From contig DATKEG010000039.1 of the NCBI GenBank assembly GCA_035544515.1, positions 1 through 9,211 of the forward strand: a stretch of 9,211 bases of DNA, written 5' to 3'. The stretch's first letter is position 1. Every line of letters begins with the position of its first letter. The DNA is from DATKEG01 sp035544515. GTDB lineage: Bacteria > Acidobacteriota > Vicinamibacteria > Fen-336. The position numbers and the translations under genes are program-made. The notes under the pieces are model-generated. The model searched no databases, was not told the origin of the DNA, and worked only from the letters and a program-made list of their open reading frames with translations. Shown here in pieces: positions 5,944 through 9,211 of the stretch.

Positions 5944-7530
5944 ATGGGTGACCGCGTCGTCTCGCGCGCCGGCTGGCTCATCGCGCTCTCCATCGTGGCC
6001 GTGGGCGCGGTCAACGTGGCCGGCGTGTGGGGCATCGCCGTGGCGCGCCGGGCCGCCGCCGAGGACGCGACGCGCCTGTTCGCGGGCGAGACGGCGGCGC
6101 GCGCGCGAGGCCTGGAGGCGGTCCTCTCCGGCATTCGCTCCGACATGGCGTTCCTCGGCGCCTCCGCCCCGCTCGCCGCCGTCGAGTCCGCGCCCCGGGC
6201 CGCCGGCAGCTGGCGCGAGGGCGCGGAGAGCGTGCTGCTGCTCTTCCTGCGCACCCATCCCGAGGTCGTCCGCACGGTGGTGAGCGGCGCCGACGGCCGG
6301 CCGCTGGTGCTGACCGGACGCCGCGGAGGCATCCCGGTGCTCTGGGTCTCCTCGAACCCGACCGGGCTCGAGGGCGCGGCCACGGACCCCCGCCGCCCGC
6401 GGCTGACCACCGCGCTCGAGCTGGGTGGCGCGGCGCGCCTCGAAGCGGAGATCGCCCCCGCAACGCTCCTCCACGGCGAGCGAGTGGCGGCCGGCGCGCC
6501 GTGCGTCCTCGAGGACGCCGCCGGCTCCACCCTGGCGCGCAGCCCCGAGGTCGCGCGCGCCTCGGCCGGCCGGGAGCCCGAGCGCCGTCTCGCGGCGGAA
6601 GCCCGCGTGGACGCGGAAGGCTGGTCCGCCGCCGGTCCCTGGCGCCTGGCGTGCTGGAGGCCCGAGGGGCCTGCGGTCGCCGCCATCGAGCCCCTGGCCG
6701 GACGGTACCGCGCGACCGTCGCCCTCAACCTCGCCGCCATGGCCCTCGCCGTGCTGCTCGGCTTCGCCGCCATCCAGCAGACGCGCCGGCGGGAGCGGCT
6801 CGAAGCGCGCGCGCGCGAGGAGTCGCGCGTGCGGGAGCTGGAACGGCAGCTCTTCCACGCCGAGCGGCTGGCCACGGTGGGCCGGCTCGCCGCGGGCATC
6901 GCCCACGAGATCAACAACCCGCTCGAGGGCATGGCCAACTACCTCACGCTGGCCCGCGATGCGCTGGCGCGAGGCGAGGTGGCGGCGGCCGAGGGCCGCC
7001 TCCGCTCCGTGCGCGAAGGGCTCGACCGCGCCGCGGGCATCGTGCGCCAGGTCCTCGACCATGCCGACCCCTCGGCGGTGCCGCGGACGCAGGTGGACCT
7101 CGCCCGCGTGCTCGACGAGACCGCCCGCTTCGTGCAGTCGCGCCCGGAGTTCCGCGACGTGCACTTCGCGCTGGACCTGCCCAGCGCCCCGTTGCTCGTC
7201 CTGGGCAACGCGGTCATGCTCGGGCAGGTCGCGGTCAACCTGATCCTCAACGCCTGCGAGGCGCAGCCGGGCGGCGGGCGCGTGGAGGTCCGCGCGCGCC
7301 GCGAGGACGGCCAGGTCGTGGCGGAGGTGGCCGACCGCGGACCCGGCATCCCCGAGGCCGACCGGCACCGCATCTTCGAGCCCTTCTATTCGACCAAGGA
7401 CTCGACGGGCCTGGGCCTGTCCGTGTGCCACTCGATCGTGCGCGACCATGGCGGCGACCTGTCCGCCGCGGGGCGGGAGGGCGGCGGCTCGGTGTTCCGG
7501 ATGCGGCTGCCCGCGCTGGAGGCCGCCTGA
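5944..7530 (+). CDS. Membrane sensor histidine kinase, NtrB-like, with periplasmic sensor region
   Basis: 528 residues from ATG 5944. The frame extends upstream, with a GTG at 5905 preceded by GGAGG that belongs to the palindrome arm; ATG 5944 gives a normal short basic N-terminus before the first membrane helix, so I prefer it despite a weak RBS. Helix 1 is about 11-31 and helix 2 about 257-278, enclosing some 225 periplasmic residues. Elements such as IRSDMAFLGASAPLA (64-78) and VVSGADGRPLVL (112-123) resemble Cache-type sensors; the ligand is unknown. A charged, probably coiled-coil linker (280-306) leads to the dimerisation/phosphoacceptor domain with H-box LAAGIAHEINNPLEG (phospho-His321). 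The ATPase domain has an N-box VNLILNACEA (431-440), G1 DRGPGIP (464-470), F-box FEPFYST (478-484) and G2 TGLGLSVC (488-495), so all catalytic motifs are intact. The regulator gene begins two bases after the stop, making it the cognate partner. Likely control target is the divergent cytochrome operon. Confidence 0.93.
   Translation: MGDRVVSRAGWLIALSIVAVGAVNVAGVWGIAVARRAAAEDATRLFAGETAARARGLEAVLSGIRSDMAFLGASAPLAAVESAPRAAGSWREGAESVLLLFLRTHPEVVRTVVSGADGRPLVLTGRRGGIPVLWVSSNPTGLEGAATDPRRPRLTTALELGGAARLEAEIAPATLLHGERVAAGAPCVLEDAAGSTLARSPEVARASAGREPERRLAAEARVDAEGWSAAGPWRLACWRPEGPAVAAIEPLAGRYRATVALNLAAMALAVLLGFAAIQQTRRRERLEARAREESRVRELERQLFHAERLATVGRLAAGIAHEINNPLEGMANYLTLARDALARGEVAAAEGRLRSVREGLDRAAGIVRQVLDHADPSAVPRTQVDLARVLDETARFVQSRPEFRDVHFALDLPSAPLLVLGNAVMLGQVAVNLILNACEAQPGGGRVEVRARREDGQVVAEVADRGPGIPEADRHRIFEPFYSTKDSTGLGLSVCHSIVRDHGGDLSAAGREGGGSVFRMRLPALEAA
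7518..7522 (+). promoter_or_regulatory. Shine-Dalgarno of the response regulator gene
   Basis: GGAGG lies within the last codons of the kinase, ten bases before ATG 7533. It supports this start over the long open frame continuing upstream through the kinase gene, and indicates translational coupling of kinase and regulator. Confidence 0.6.
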
Positions 7531-7532
7531 GC

Positions 7533-8914
<1,382 letters not shown>

Positions 8915-8915
<1 letters not shown>

Positions 8916-8941
8916 CAAGCCGGGGGGCATTGCAAGCCGGG
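8915..8941. repeat. Short direct repeat after the regulator gene
   Basis: GCAAGCCGGG occurs at 8915-8924 and again at 8932-8941, a 17-base offset, beginning at the last base of the regulator stop codon. It may be chance or a small duplication. No convincing hairpin plus T-run terminator is visible between 8916 and 9115, where two genes converge. Confidence 0.4.
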
Positions 8942-9115
8942 TCGCGCGGTGGCACCGTCCGTCTTTCGCCATCATCCCAAACGGGACCGCGACCTCCTCC
9001 GTCCGCGTTCCGCAGGAGCTCCATGCCACGGCACGCCTACCCCGCGACCGCCGCCCTCCTGGGGCAGCGGAAGTTCGGCTGCTCCCTGGGCACGATGCGG
9101 GACTGGGTGGGCCGG

Positions 9116-9211
9116 CTACCGTAGGCTCGTCTCGCCCGGGCGCCGCATCCGGGACACCAGCACGAACGCGACCGCGTAGAGCGCGGCCGCGGTGCGCAGC
9201 GCCTGGTCGAA
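9116..9211 (-). CDS. C-terminal end of a gene entering from the right, probable membrane protein
   Basis: Reading inward from the window edge on the minus strand gives 31 residues and a TAG at 9118-9116. Every codon but a few near the stop ends in G or C, as in the real genes here, while the other two frames give Arg/Pro-rich products. The segment LRTAAALYAVAFVLVSRMRR looks like a final transmembrane helix followed by a positively charged tail. The gene converges on the regulator gene about 200 bases away. The family cannot be identified from so short a tail. Confidence 0.6.
   Translation of the reverse strand, partial: FDQALRTAAALYAVAFVLVSRMRRPGETSLR

Noticed and set aside
6027..7532. In-frame extension of the response regulator by about 500 codons upstream
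   Set aside because: It overlaps the kinase gene in another frame, is Arg/Pro-rich, and the regulator has a normal receiver start at ATG 7533 with a GGAGG ahead of it.
8916..9115. Search for a terminator or small RNA between the convergent genes
   Set aside because: Only small GC-rich dyads such as GGAGCTCC and TGCC-AC-GGCA are present, with no T-run and no extended stem.
8930..9179. Small plus-strand frames near the right end
   Set aside because: Composition is Arg/Pro/Ser-rich, there is no RBS or known motif, and they overlap the better supported minus-strand coding tail at 9116-9211.

Overview
The window is very GC-rich DNA, with G or C at nearly every third codon position, so long spurious open frames run antisense to almost every real gene. 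It holds four complete or nearly complete genes of one functional group plus two genes cut by the window ends. A pentaheme cytochrome fused to TPRs, next to CRTAC1/ASPIC-UnbV and TPR/FG-GAP proteins, and an NtrC-type two-component system suggest a high-GC bacterium from soil, sediment or subsurface. Acidobacteriota, Methylomirabilota/Rokubacteria or a deltaproteobacterial-type lineage would fit. This placement is inference from gene content and composition only; there is no marker gene.

Layout. Positions 5737 down to 1 (minus strand) form a tightly packed three-gene cluster: (i) a 953-residue membrane-anchored protein with five c-type heme motifs, a beta-sandwich-like region and C-terminal TPRs; (ii) seven bases later, a 566-residue exported FG-GAP/VCBS beta-propeller with an ASPIC/UnbV C-terminus (CRTAC1 family); (iii) overlapping by four bases, an exported TPR plus FG-GAP protein whose C-terminus lies beyond the window. 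Positions 5944 to 8915 (plus strand, divergent) encode a membrane sensor histidine kinase and, two bases later, an NtrC-family sigma-54-dependent response regulator with an intact GAFTGA motif. The last ~100 bases hold the C-terminal end of a convergent minus-strand gene with a hydrophobic segment.

The 206-base divergent region (5738-5943) is the most informative non-coding part. It contains a perfect inverted repeat with 16-base arms and a single central base (5873-5905) and, about 80 bases closer to the cytochrome gene, a good match to a sigma-54 -24/-12 promoter on the minus strand (5792-5807). Because the adjacent regulator is a sigma-54 activator, the simplest model is a self-contained circuit. 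The kinase senses a periplasmic signal and phosphorylates the regulator; the regulator binds the palindrome and activates sigma-54 transcription of the cytochrome/propeller/TPR operon. This also argues that translation of the cytochrome starts at the GTG at 5737 and not at the in-frame ATG at 5875, which lies inside the palindrome and upstream of the predicted transcript start. A competing sigma-70-like element with a consensus -35 lies nearby and is recorded.

The substrate or electron partner of the encoded system cannot be read from the sequence. A role in respiratory or extracytoplasmic electron transfer follows from the heme motifs; anything more specific would be guesswork.
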